The notes beneath the pieces were generated by a model. The model saw nothing but the letters and a program-made list of their open reading frames with translations. It ran no database searches and was not told the DNA's origin. Both the position numbers and the translations under genes were made by a program. Shown piece by piece: positions 1 to 7,451 of a stretch of DNA of 64,000 bases (position 1 is its first letter; the number at the start of each line of letters is the position of its first letter). The stretch is from Flavobacterium sp. TAB 87 (GTDB taxonomy: Bacteria; Bacteroidota; Bacteroidia; Flavobacteriales; Flavobacteriaceae): contig NZ_LLWK01000038.1 in NCBI RefSeq assembly GCF_001529295.1, forward strand, positions 124,001 to 188,000, written 5' to 3'.

Positions 1-368
1 AATAATTTCATTGCTTCAATTACGCAGAGTACGTCACCAGTTCCAATTGAAGTTCCTACTTCAATAAAAGAAGGTTTATCTGGAGATGGTTTTCTATAAA
101 AAGTACCAATAATTGGAGATTTGATCGTGATGTATTTAGAATCTTCTGTTGGTGCTGCTGCTACTGGAGCCGCAACAACTGGCGCTGCCATTTGAGATGG
201 TGCAGCTTGCATTGGCAACTGCTGTACATACGTACTTTCTGTTGTTCCACCGCCGCCTTCAATAGTTGATCTAATGGTAATTTTCACATCATCCATTTCT
301 AACTTTACCTCAGCAACTCCCGAATTTGCTACAAATTTAATTAGGCTTTGAATTTCTTTTAAATCCAT
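1..368 (-). CDS. accB: Biotin carboxyl carrier protein of acetyl-CoA carboxylase (3' end cut by window)
   Basis: This is the carrier subunit of acetyl-CoA carboxylase. Its biotinylated lysine shuttles CO2 from biotin carboxylase to acetyl-CoA in the first step of fatty acid synthesis. The protein starts at the ATG ending at 368 (MDLKEIQSLIKFV). A Pro/Ala/Gln-rich linker follows at about residues 40-75, and then the biotinyl domain. The biotinylation motif EAMK is visible at the extreme left edge, with the lysine codon at 6-8, so only the last part of the domain lies outside the window. It sits just downstream of fabH on the same strand. The carboxylase gene accC would be expected next, beyond the edge. 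Confidence 0.95.
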   Translation of the reverse strand, partial: MDLKEIQSLIKFVANSGVAEVKLEMDDVKITIRSTIEGGGGTTESTYVQQLPMQAAPSQMAAPVVAAPVAAAPTEDSKYITIKSPIIGTFYRKPSPDKPSFIEVGTSIGTGDVLCVIEAMKL

Positions 369-392
369 AATGATTTCTTTTTAGTTTAATTT

Positions 393-1391
393 CTATTTTG
401 TGTCGTATGCCCATTTTAAGTAAATAGATCCCCAAGTGAATCCACCACCAAATGCAGCAAAAATAACATTATCTCCTTTTTTAAATAAATGTTCGAAATC
501 AGCCAAAACTAAAGGCAAAGTTGCCGATGTAGTATTACCGTATTTTTCGATATTCATTAAAACTTTTGAATCTTCTAAGTTCATTCGACTAGCAGTTGCA
601 TCAATGATGCGTTTATTAGCTTGATGTGGTACTAACCAATTTACGTCTTCATTGGTCAAATTATTTCTTTTCAAAATTAATTCGCTCGCGTCAGCCATAT
701 TTGTAACAGCAAATTTAAATACGGTTTTACCATCTTGCATAATGTTATGCTGATTGTTTTTAATCGTCTCTAGAGATGTTGGAACTAACGAGCCTCCTGC
801 TGGAATTTTTAAGAAGTCTCTACCAACAGCATCGCTTCTTAAGTACTCATCTTGCAAACCTAAGCCTTCATAATTGGGTTCAAACAATGCCGCTCCTGCA
901 CCATCTCCAAAAATAATACAAGTAGAACGGTCGGTATAATCAACAATGGAAGACATTTTATCTGCTCCAATTACTAATATTTTTTTGTATCTCCCTGATT
1001 GAATGTAGGCTGCCGCTGTAGACATTCCGTATAAAAAACTAGAACAAGCAGCTTGTAAATCGTAAGCGAAAGCATTAGTTGCTCCAATTGCAGACGCTAC
1101 GTAAACGCCTGTTGCAGCTACCGGCATATCTGCTGTCGCAGTAGCCATAATAACCATATCGATTTCTAGTGGATCGATGTTGCCTTTTCTCATTAAGTCT
1201 TCCGCAGCTTTTATAGCAAGGTATGAGGTCCCTTTATCGGCGTCCTTAAGAATTCTTCTTTCTTTAATTCCCGTACGAGAGGTAATCCACTCGTCATTGG
1301 TATCTACCATGGCTTCGAGAGCTTTGTTGGTAAGAACAAAGTCTGGAACATATGATCCAACAGCGGTTATTGCGGCTGTGATTGTGTTCAT
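393..1391 (-). CDS. fabH: Beta-ketoacyl-ACP synthase III
   Basis: FabH condenses acetyl-CoA (or branched acyl-CoA primers in this phylum) with malonyl-ACP to start fatty acid synthesis in the cytoplasm. At 332 residues it has the usual family length. The Cys-His-Asn triad is complete: C116 in QAACSSFLYG, H256 in VPHQANKR and N286 in EKYGNTTSA. The glycine-rich C-terminal end (AAFGGGFTWGS) is also typical. It lies 24 bp upstream of accB, so the two probably share a transcript. An intrinsic terminator at about 1516-1544 separates it from rpmF, and a possible -7 box (TACGTTTG on the minus strand, 1470-1477) suggests fabH-accB has its own promoter. Confidence 0.97.
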   Translation of the reverse strand: MNTITAAITAVGSYVPDFVLTNKALEAMVDTNDEWITSRTGIKERRILKDADKGTSYLAIKAAEDLMRKGNIDPLEIDMVIMATATADMPVAATGVYVASAIGATNAFAYDLQAACSSFLYGMSTAAAYIQSGRYKKILVIGADKMSSIVDYTDRSTCIIFGDGAGAALFEPNYEGLGLQDEYLRSDAVGRDFLKIPAGGSLVPTSLETIKNNQHNIMQDGKTVFKFAVTNMADASELILKRNNLTNEDVNWLVPHQANKRIIDATASRMNLEDSKVLMNIEKYGNTTSATLPLVLADFEHLFKKGDNVIFAAFGGGFTWGSIYLKWAYDTK

Positions 1392-1469
1392 TATATTCTA
1401 TTATTTCTCTTCAAATAAAGCGCTATTTGAAAAATTTTTCAAAGACTTGAAAATTACAAAAAAAAATCC

Positions 1470-1477
1470 AAACGTAT
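1470..1477 (-). promoter_or_regulatory. Candidate -7 box for fabH-accB
   Basis: On the minus strand this reads TACGTTTG, matching the Bacteroidota consensus TAnnTTTG. It lies about 80 bp before the fabH start and just downstream of the rpmF terminator, where a new promoter would be needed. I found no TTG at the right distance for a -33 box, so the call is tentative. Confidence 0.35.
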
Positions 1478-1515
1478 TGTCAGCTATTTCCTTAAAAAAG
1501 GAAAGTTATACGAAA

Positions 1516-1544
1516 CAAAAAAAACTCTCACATAGTGAGAGTTC
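1516..1544 (-). terminator. Intrinsic terminator after rpmF
   Basis: The plus strand holds AACTCTCAC-ATA-GTGAGAGTT, a perfect 9-bp stem with a 3-nt loop. Read on the minus strand it is followed by a run of eight T. It sits 23 bp past the rpmF stop and would end the DUF177-rpmF transcript before fabH. Confidence 0.85.
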
Positions 1545-1566
1545 TAATATCATTCGCTAAAATGTA

Positions 1567-1761
1567 TTAAGCAACCGCTTGTGATTTATCAATCACAACT
1601 TGCCCTCTGTAGTACATTTTACCTTCATGCCAGTAAGCTCTATGGTATAAATGCGCTTCTCCAGTAATAGGACATGTAGCGATTTGAGCTACAGTAGCTT
1701 TATAATGTGTTCTTCTCTTATCTCTTCTTGTTTTCGAGATTTTTCTCTTTGGATGTGCCAT
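1567..1761 (-). CDS. rpmF: 50S ribosomal protein L32
   Basis: L32 is a small basic protein of the large ribosomal subunit. The 64-residue product begins [19 protein letters not shown], the typical basic L32 start. The central [14 protein letters not shown] region corresponds to the zinc-ribbon area, but only one cysteine (C30) remains, so this is a non-zinc (C-minus) form. The gene lies 9 bp downstream of the DUF177 gene, the usual yceD-rpmF pairing, and is followed by an intrinsic terminator. Confidence 0.97.
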   Translation of the reverse strand: MAHPKRKISKTRRDKRRTHYKATVAQIATCPITGEAHLYHRAYWHEGKMYYRGQVVIDKSQAVA

Positions 1762-1770
1762 TTTACTATA

Positions 1771-2313
1771 TTATTTATCCGTTAATAGTTTCTTTAATTT
1801 GTCCCAACGTGGGTCAATATCTTCTTCGTTTGTACTCTCTTCTTTTTGTTCTTTTACTGTTAATTCAGCTAGCTTATCGAGTACGTCGCTTTGCAATGTA
1901 CCATCTTTAATACCAGTATGAATTCGTTTCTGAGGAACCGACAATACAATCATTTCATAAATGTATTGCATAACATCCAGTTCAAATTCGCCATGAGGTA
2001 AAATCAACAACTCTTCGTTGTCATTATTAAACTCATCTCCAAAACGAACAATTAAGTTCATTTTTCCTTTAATGGGCAAATCAAAATCTTCTCCTGTTAG
2101 ATCACAAGGCACATTTACAGTTCCCTTATGCTTAAAACTCAACTCTAACATAGAGCTCTTTTTATCAAAAACCAAACTAACCTTGACGTCTGCGTCTTGA
2201 AACTCGTTGAAATCAAAGCTCTCAAAGAACTTGTTATTTATCTGATACTCAAAATTGTGTTTTCCTAACTTTAATCCCGCGAACGGAATTAAAAATTCTT
2301 TTATCTTACTCAT
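1771..2313 (-). CDS. DUF177 (YceD-family) protein
   Basis: This is a 180-residue member of the DUF177/YceD family, which is almost always encoded directly upstream of rpmF and is linked to 23S rRNA or large-subunit biogenesis. A conserved core with cysteine, CDLTGEDFDLPIKG, is visible around residues 75-88, followed by an acidic C-terminal tail (STNEEDIDPRWDKLKKLL). Zinc-type members have further cysteines; here only one is seen. A -7 box TATCTTTG (minus strand, 2369-2376) lies about 55 bp upstream. The function is assigned from family and context. Confidence 0.85.
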   Translation of the reverse strand: MSKIKEFLIPFAGLKLGKHNFEYQINNKFFESFDFNEFQDADVKVSLVFDKKSSMLELSFKHKGTVNVPCDLTGEDFDLPIKGKMNLIVRFGDEFNNDNEELLILPHGEFELDVMQYIYEMIVLSVPQKRIHTGIKDGTLQSDVLDKLAELTVKEQKEESTNEEDIDPRWDKLKKLLTDK

Positions 2314-2368
2314 GCTAACATCAATTTGAACAATTTTGAACTTCTAAACGAAGGTCAGAATTGGGGTG

Positions 2369-2396
2369 CAAAGATATAAAATTATTGTAAAACAAA
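2369..2396 (-). promoter_or_regulatory. Putative promoter of the DUF177-rpmF operon
   Basis: The minus strand reads TTTG (2396-2393), 16 bp, then TATCTTTG (2376-2369), matching the -33 TTTG and -7 TAnnTTTG elements of Bacteroidota. The 16-bp spacer is shorter than the usual 19-21. It lies in the pdxA to DUF177 gap, in front of a translation-related operon. Confidence 0.45.
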
Positions 2397-2419
2397 TAAT
2401 CTTATTCACCTTTTTTTGT

Positions 2420-3469
2420 TTATAACTGTTTTTCTTTTATTTTAAGAGGTTTTGCACTTATTTCGACATACAGATTTCGCGAACGATAAATGTCAATTGC
2501 CAAATAAACTGCTTCCTTAAACGAACCAAAATCAGCCTCATCTTTTCCAGCAATATCGTAAGCTGTTCCGTGATCTGGCGATGTTCTAATCTTATCCAAA
2601 CCGGCTGTATAATTCACTCCTTTACCGAAAGACAAAGTTTTAAAAGGAATCAATCCTTGGTCGTGATAGGTTGCGATAACTGCATCGTACTTATCGTACT
2701 GGTTACTTCCGAAAAAGCCATCTGCGGCAAATGGACCAAAAACCAAAGTTCCTTTTTCGAACAACTTTTTAATAACTGGTTTTAAGATCTCATCGTCTTC
2801 TTTTCCAATCACTCCACCATCTCCACAATGCGGATTCAATCCTAAAACGGCAATTCTCGGTTTGTTTATGCTAAAGTCTTGAATTAAAGACTTTCTAACA
2901 GTTTCTATTTTTTTCTTAATTAAATCCTCTGTTAAATGAGAAGCAACTTCACTTAATGGAATATGATCGGTCAATAGACCAACCCGCAAATTATCTTGTA
3001 CCATCATCATTAACGCATTTCCTTCCAACTCCTGATCTAAATAATCAGTATGCCCAGGGAATTTAAAATCTTCTGATTGAATGTTGTACTTGTTTATCGG
3101 CGCGGTAACCAAAACATCAATCACGCCTTCTTTTAAGGCGGCTGTGGCAGCAACAAATGACTTGATTGCATATTCTCCAATCTTAGCATCATTTACGCCT
3201 GCATTTACATCAAGTCCTTCCTTCCATAAATTAAAAACGTTTACTTTTCCGGGAGTAATTTGATCCAATCGATCTATGCCGTGCATCAATACAGTCGACG
3301 TAAAGTTTTTCTTTAAAAAAGAAAGAATTTTTACATTAGCAAAAATAACTGGCGTACACAATTCAAGCATTCTAGAATCTTCGAATGTTTTTAGAACAAC
3401 TTCGCTTCCAATACCGTTTAAATCTCCAATTGAAATTCCGACGATTATATTTTCTGCACTTTTTATCAT
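2420..3469 (-). CDS. pdxA: 4-hydroxythreonine-4-phosphate dehydrogenase
   Basis: PdxA oxidises 4-phosphohydroxy-L-threonine in the DXP-dependent pathway to pyridoxal phosphate. The 349-residue protein shows the glycine-rich N-terminal motif GISIGDLNGIGSE and the three metal-binding histidine motifs: PGHTDYLDQ (H140), LNPHCGDGG and TYHDQGLIPFK. The C-terminal TSPDHGTAYDIAG block is also diagnostic. It is divergent from ribE, and the short shared intergenic region carries back-to-back -7 boxes. The position upstream of DUF177-rpmF-fabH is typical of flavobacteria. Confidence 0.96.
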   Translation of the reverse strand: MIKSAENIIVGISIGDLNGIGSEVVLKTFEDSRMLELCTPVIFANVKILSFLKKNFTSTVLMHGIDRLDQITPGKVNVFNLWKEGLDVNAGVNDAKIGEYAIKSFVAATAALKEGVIDVLVTAPINKYNIQSEDFKFPGHTDYLDQELEGNALMMMVQDNLRVGLLTDHIPLSEVASHLTEDLIKKKIETVRKSLIQDFSINKPRIAVLGLNPHCGDGGVIGKEDDEILKPVIKKLFEKGTLVFGPFAADGFFGSNQYDKYDAVIATYHDQGLIPFKTLSFGKGVNYTAGLDKIRTSPDHGTAYDIAGKDEADFGSFKEAVYLAIDIYRSRNLYVEISAKPLKIKEKQL

Positions 3470-3489
3470 GACCTGAGGTTATTTATTAC

Positions 3490-3511
3490 TAATTTTGATG
3501 TTGCAAATTTA
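3490..3511. promoter_or_regulatory. Divergent -7 boxes for ribE and pdxA
   Basis: The plus strand carries TAATTTTG at 3490-3497, pointing to ribE, and the minus strand carries TAAATTTG at 3511-3504, pointing to pdxA. Both match TAnnTTTG. They are only 6 bp apart, so two polymerases could not occupy them at once. I see no clear -33 TTG for either. Confidence 0.5.
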
Positions 3512-3528
3512 GTAAAATAAAACAAGAA

Positions 3529-4113
3529 ATGTTTACAGGAATCATAGAAACCCTTGGCACAATCAGCGAAATACAAAAAGAAAAAGGCAATCTTCACATT
3601 ACAATAGGCTCTAGCATCACGACCGAACTTAAAATTGACCAAAGTGTTGCTCATAATGGCATATGCCTTACGGTAGTCGCGATTAAAGATTCACTATATA
3701 CAGTTACTGCAATTGAAGAGACTATTAAAAAGACCAATATTGGTTCGTGGCAACAAGGAGACATTGTAAATTTGGAAAGAGCGATGAAGCTTGGAGATCG
3801 TTTAGATGGCCACATTGTACAAGGACACGTAGACCAAACAGGAACCTGCATAGCAATAGAAGAAGCCAACGGAAGCTGGAACTATACTTTTGAATACGAC
3901 TCAACTTTAAGTAACATCACTATCGAAAAAGGATCTATAACAGTAAATGGAGTAAGTTTAACGGTAGTAAATTCGAAAGAAAATCAGTTTAGCGTATCGA
4001 TAATTCCATATACTTACGAACATACTAATTTTAAGGATTTCAAAGTAGGATCAGTTATTAATTTAGAATTCGATGTTATTGGAAAATATGTTTCTCGATT
4101 ATATAAGAAATAA
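3529..4113 (+). CDS. ribE: Riboflavin synthase, alpha subunit
   Basis: This enzyme dismutates two 6,7-dimethyl-8-ribityllumazine molecules to riboflavin and a pyrimidinedione. The 194-residue protein has the classic start MFTGIIETLGTI and two homologous lumazine-binding barrels, roughly residues 1-95 and 96-190. The repeated motifs HNGICLTVV and VNGVSLTVV mark the equivalent positions in each half. GHIVQGHVDQTG is also typical. It is transcribed alone, away from pdxA, and ends just before a bidirectional terminator. Confidence 0.97.
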   Translation: MFTGIIETLGTISEIQKEKGNLHITIGSSITTELKIDQSVAHNGICLTVVAIKDSLYTVTAIEETIKKTNIGSWQQGDIVNLERAMKLGDRLDGHIVQGHVDQTGTCIAIEEANGSWNYTFEYDSTLSNITIEKGSITVNGVSLTVVNSKENQFSVSIIPYTYEHTNFKDFKVGSVINLEFDVIGKYVSRLYKK

Positions 4114-4130
4114 AAAGCTAGTCTAAAAAC

Positions 4131-4161
4131 AAAAAAATCCAGTTTCAAACTGGATTTTTTT
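4131..4161. terminator. Bidirectional terminator between ribE and a small membrane-protein gene
   Basis: The sequence is AAAAAAATCCAGTTT-C-AAACTGGATTTTTTT, a near-perfect inverted repeat with T-runs on both strands. It ends ribE on the plus strand. On the minus strand the stop codon of the facing small gene (4145-4147) lies in the hairpin loop itself. Confidence 0.88.
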
Positions 4162-4378
4162 GTTTTTGATTGTATCTGTAAATCATGTAGGATCCGAAAA
4201 TTAAAGCGAATACGAAAACTGCAATAATATAGTCGTCTATAGGAAGCCCCGGGAGAACTGGCGGCCCACCACCACCTGGCGGACCACTTGGCGGAGACGG
4301 CGGCACTTGCGCAAGAGTCATCGTAGTACTCAGTAAACACAAAAGGTTTGCTACATATCGATAAATATTTTTTTTCAT
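4145..4378 (-). CDS. Small Pro/Gly-rich single-pass membrane protein
   Basis: This is an unrecognised 77-residue protein. I start it at the ATG ending at 4378 because that gives a clean signal peptide (MKKNIYRYVANLLCLLSTT, cleavage near TLAQ). A short linker of prolines and glycines follows (PPSPPSGPPGGGGPP), then PIDDY, one hydrophobic segment (about residues 50-68) and a basic tail. Small proteins of this layout are common in flavobacteria, with no function known to me. Longer in-frame starts at 4387 and 4447 exist but would spoil the signal peptide. Confidence 0.7.
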   Translation of the reverse strand: MKKNIYRYVANLLCLLSTTMTLAQVPPSPPSGPPGGGGPPVLPGLPIDDYIIAVFVFALIFGSYMIYRYNQKQKNPV

Positions 4379-4456
4379 AAGAAGCATTCCCTCTCTATTA
4401 TTTGAATCATTCAAACGTGGCTTTTGAATGGTGTAAATATATAACAATTCATTTAT

Positions 4457-4490
4457 ATAAAAAAGCCTCTACATCGCTGTAAAGGCTTGA
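4457..4490 (-). terminator. Terminator of the tRNA gene
   Basis: On the minus strand, just past the tRNA 3' end, AAGCCT-TTACA pairs with TGTAG-AGGCTT around a short GCGA loop and is followed by TTTTTTAT. This is a standard intrinsic terminator. Confidence 0.8.
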
Positions 4491-4499
4491 TTTTACTAG

Positions 4500-4573
4500 T
4501 GGTCCCACCTGGGCTCGAACCAGGGACCACCTGATTATGAGTCAGGTGCTCTAACCAGCTGAGCTATAGGACC
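4500..4573 (-). tRNA. tRNA with CAT anticodon (Met elongator or Ile2)
   Basis: The minus strand folds into a full cloverleaf. The acceptor stem GGTCCTA pairs with TGGGACC (one G-T pair). The D arm is GCTC...GAGC, the anticodon stem is CCTGA/TCAGG with loop CTCATAA, and the T arm is CCTGG-TTCGAGC-CCAGG. The discriminator base is A and the CCA end is not encoded. The anticodon CAT fits either elongator methionine tRNA or the lysidine-modified Ile2 tRNA. The sequence alone does not separate these for me. An initiator tRNA is unlikely because position 1 pairs normally. Confidence 0.93.
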
Positions 4574-4718
4574 GGTTTTGAGAATGCAATATTACTACTA
4601 TTTTTTATGTACTGCAACTATTTTTATCATTGATTTCTATCTCTATAAGAGATTTATATTCCATTAAATAAAATGTACTGACTATCAAAGCACTAAATAG
4701 TAATTAAATTACTTTTTT

Positions 4719-5123
4719 TTAATTTATTTCTTCGCAAAGCTCGATTAAAACACCATTGGTGCTTTTGGGATGTAAAAAAACAATACGTTTATTATCAGCA
4801 CCAAGTTTAGGTTGGTCATTTAAAACAACAAAACCTTCCTTCTGCAGCCGAGCAGTTTCGGCTTCGATATCACTTACATCAAATGCAATGTGATGAATTC
4901 CTTCTCCCTTTTTTTCTAAAAATCTTGCAATCGGACTGTCAGGATTTGTAGCTGCTAAAAGTTCAATTTTATTCGGTCCACTCTTAAAAAAAGAAGTAAG
5001 TACACCTTCACTCTGCACTTCTTCGGATTTGTAAGGAGCAGTACCCATTAATTTTTCAAATAAAAGATTCGAAGTTTCTAGATCCTTTACCGCAATTCCG
5101 ATATGTTCAATTTTATTAATCAT
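4719..5123 (-). CDS. mce: Methylmalonyl-CoA epimerase
   Basis: A small VOC/glyoxalase-fold enzyme that interconverts the 2R and 2S forms of methylmalonyl-CoA, linking propionyl-CoA and succinyl-CoA metabolism. The 134-residue length is typical. The metal ligands can be followed: H7 in KIEHIGIAV, the glutamate in KIELL, the histidine in GIHHIAFDV and the last glutamate in LIELCEE. The two VOC modules are about residues 3-60 and 72-132. No mutase subunit gene lies nearby in the window, so it appears to stand alone. Confidence 0.93.
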   Translation of the reverse strand: MINKIEHIGIAVKDLETSNLLFEKLMGTAPYKSEEVQSEGVLTSFFKSGPNKIELLAATNPDSPIARFLEKKGEGIHHIAFDVSDIEAETARLQKEGFVVLNDQPKLGADNKRIVFLHPKSTNGVLIELCEEIN

Positions 5124-5153
5124 TCTTTTACCTTTAAATTTACAAAAATCGTA

Positions 5154-7451
5154 CTATAACTGATTAACATAAGTTGCAAAATAACCACATTCACGAATTA
5201 CATCCTTGTAATAATGGGTGTCCGAGTAGTCGTTTTGCAGTGATTTAAATCCGCTCCAAGCTTTGAAATTTATTTCATCACCGTAAACATCCCAATAATC
5301 TTTATTGAGAGCGTAATACCTTTTATTATAAAAATCATTGCGCTCGCATTTGGCTAATAAGTACATGCATTTGGCTTTTTGTTCTTTTGTCGTAGCTGCT
5401 GCTAGCGCCATTTGATAGTACATTTTTGAAACGGAACAATCGACAATCATCTTTTTCATCGGTTCTCTAAAATAAGTCGGATTAGAGCCATAACCGACTA
5501 TACTTTTCTCATAAAAAGTTCTCGCATTGCCAAAGTGAGATATATTATAAAACGCATTTCCTAATAATAAGCTGTTGTTATACACATCTTCGTTTTGAAT
5601 TACCTTAGTTTGCATCTCACTCAGCAAAGTAAGAAAATCAATTTCTGTAAACTTCCTTTTTTGATTCGCCGAATGGTCACAATCATGACAGTCTTTAATT
5701 GTACCGTTGAATGGGTTTCCTAAAAGTGTACTACTTCCTAAACTATCTCCTTCATTCATAAATGCAATCGCTTCTGGTATTTTATTTTGGAATGTTGCTT
5801 TTATTGCTTGAAAATTAGAAATATCGCTCACATCCAATGTATAAATAGCAGCGCCAATTTCTTCTATTTGTGTTTTGTTCTTTTTAGATAGAAAAGCTTT
5901 CATCGCTAACAAATCTTTCTCATTATCATAAAAAGCATTACCGGTATTTCCCCAATAATCATCTTGAGATTGACCAAAAATTTCTGCCATTACTTTATTT
6001 CCTTGATCTTTATAAAGCGCTGCTAAATACATTTTACTCCAACTTGAAGCATTTTGATATCTAAAAACACTTTCTTCATTTTCAGTTTTGGGCAATTCTT
6101 GGTACAACCAATTTAAATCTTTCAGAATTATTTTTTCGTTTTTAGCGTTCAACTTTTCAATTGCACTTAAATTATTCACAAATCGAAGCAATCGCAATTG
6201 GTTTGTAGCCAGCGCTGTTTCAGGAAGTTCTTTTGCCGCTTTAATAAAACTTTCGTTTGCCTTTTTATAATCGCCACTTAAAGTTTGCAAATAACCCGCC
6301 GCCATATTCCACATAAAAGGCTGGTTTGTTTTTCCAGACGCTGCAATTTTTGTAACCAATGCCAAAGTTGTTTTGCTAATTTTAAGTTGTTCCTTTTTCT
6401 TATTGGCAGCAAGCGAATTGTCCTTAAAAGAATTGTCTGCTTTATTTTCCTGATTGTTTACCAATCGGGTCAATAAATAATTAAGATGCTCGCTTGAAGG
6501 TTGTAAATCAAAAATTTTAGAAATTGCCTCTTCCTCGTCGTTATAATATGCTCGAATCGCCCAAAGTGCTACTTGCTCGTCGGTGTTTTTGGCCATTTGC
6601 AACGATTGATTCCAGTCTGCATCTTCTTCTGGATGAAAACTATAAGCCGCTACAATTCTCATTTCGGGACATTTATCAAATACTCGACTGTACAAATAAT
6701 TAGAAGTTGCATAATTGCCTTGCTTGTAATTGATACCCGCTAAATAACCAATTGCACGATAATACAAACTGTTTTTAGGAACCAAAGCCTCGGTTTTATT
6801 AAAAAATGTAATCGCATTTTCTTTAGAACTGCTATAAAAATAAGCCTTGATCGTTTGAAACCAATACCTGTTTTTAAGAAATTCATCTTTAGTGGTATTG
6901 TATTTATTCTCAATTTCTTTAATCAACTTTAAGTCATCAAAGCTTTTAGTAACGACAGGCTCATAACTCCATCTTTCGTCAGAAATTGAAGCCGTTTCAA
7001 TTTGTTGCGCTAGGTATAAAAACGCTATAAATTCTTTAGTCTTTGTATCTTTTAAATCAATTTTAGAAGCATAGCCAACCGAAGATTCATTTTTGTTCTT
7101 TGTTTTATAAAAGGAATACAATTCTTGAACCGCAATTTTTCGATCGCCATTTAATAAAAAAGCATTCACTTCCTCTGGCTTCATTTTTCCTTTTAAGAAC
7201 GATTGCCAGTCAGATGTAATTTGATCGTTAAAACGTGAATTGTGTTCGGTATCAAATCCAATTCGGTAAAAAACATCTCCCGATAAGAATAAAGGCGCAT
7301 ACGATGGATCTACAAATGTCTCGGGCGTAAAATTAGAGTTAGTGCCAAAATAGTTCCAATCGCCATCTGCGCAAGCGTAAATTATACCACCTACAAAAAG
7401 TCCGAGTACACTAAAAGCGAGTACTAACTTGTTTAAAAATACTTTTTTCAT
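5154..7451 (-). CDS. Uncharacterised 765-residue envelope protein with TPR-like helical repeats
   Basis: I do not recognise a named family. The N-terminus has a hydrophobic signal (residues 8-27, LNKLVLAFSVLGLFVGGIIY) followed by AC, which could be a weak lipobox. After that come many helical, Tyr/Asn/Lys-rich repeats of the tetratricopeptide kind, for instance the blocks around TNYLYSRVF and GDYKKANESFIKAAKELP. A CHDCDHSANQ segment sits near residue 590. The gene overlaps the 3' end of the upstream lipoprotein gene by 41 bp in another frame, so the two are probably translationally coupled and act together at the cell envelope. Confidence 0.75.
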   Translation of the reverse strand: MKKVFLNKLVLAFSVLGLFVGGIIYACADGDWNYFGTNSNFTPETFVDPSYAPLFLSGDVFYRIGFDTEHNSRFNDQITSDWQSFLKGKMKPEEVNAFLLNGDRKIAVQELYSFYKTKNKNESSVGYASKIDLKDTKTKEFIAFLYLAQQIETASISDERWSYEPVVTKSFDDLKLIKEIENKYNTTKDEFLKNRYWFQTIKAYFYSSSKENAITFFNKTEALVPKNSLYYRAIGYLAGINYKQGNYATSNYLYSRVFDKCPEMRIVAAYSFHPEEDADWNQSLQMAKNTDEQVALWAIRAYYNDEEEAISKIFDLQPSSEHLNYLLTRLVNNQENKADNSFKDNSLAANKKKEQLKISKTTLALVTKIAASGKTNQPFMWNMAAGYLQTLSGDYKKANESFIKAAKELPETALATNQLRLLRFVNNLSAIEKLNAKNEKIILKDLNWLYQELPKTENEESVFRYQNASSWSKMYLAALYKDQGNKVMAEIFGQSQDDYWGNTGNAFYDNEKDLLAMKAFLSKKNKTQIEEIGAAIYTLDVSDISNFQAIKATFQNKIPEAIAFMNEGDSLGSSTLLGNPFNGTIKDCHDCDHSANQKRKFTEIDFLTLLSEMQTKVIQNEDVYNNSLLLGNAFYNISHFGNARTFYEKSIVGYGSNPTYFREPMKKMIVDCSVSKMYYQMALAAATTKEQKAKCMYLLAKCERNDFYNKRYYALNKDYWDVYGDEINFKAWSGFKSLQNDYSDTHYYKDVIRECGYFATYVNQL

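Noticed and set aside
1177-1560. Open frame on the plus strand across fabH and its upstream region
   Set aside because: It covers the fabH coding region and terminator in antisense and has no recognisable product.
4379-4447. Longer N-terminus for the small membrane protein
   Set aside because: The added 23 residues precede a clear signal peptide and start from a weak position.
4500-4573. Initiator tRNA-Met
   Set aside because: The first acceptor base pair is a normal G-C, whereas bacterial initiators have a mismatch there. Elongator Met or Ile2 remain.
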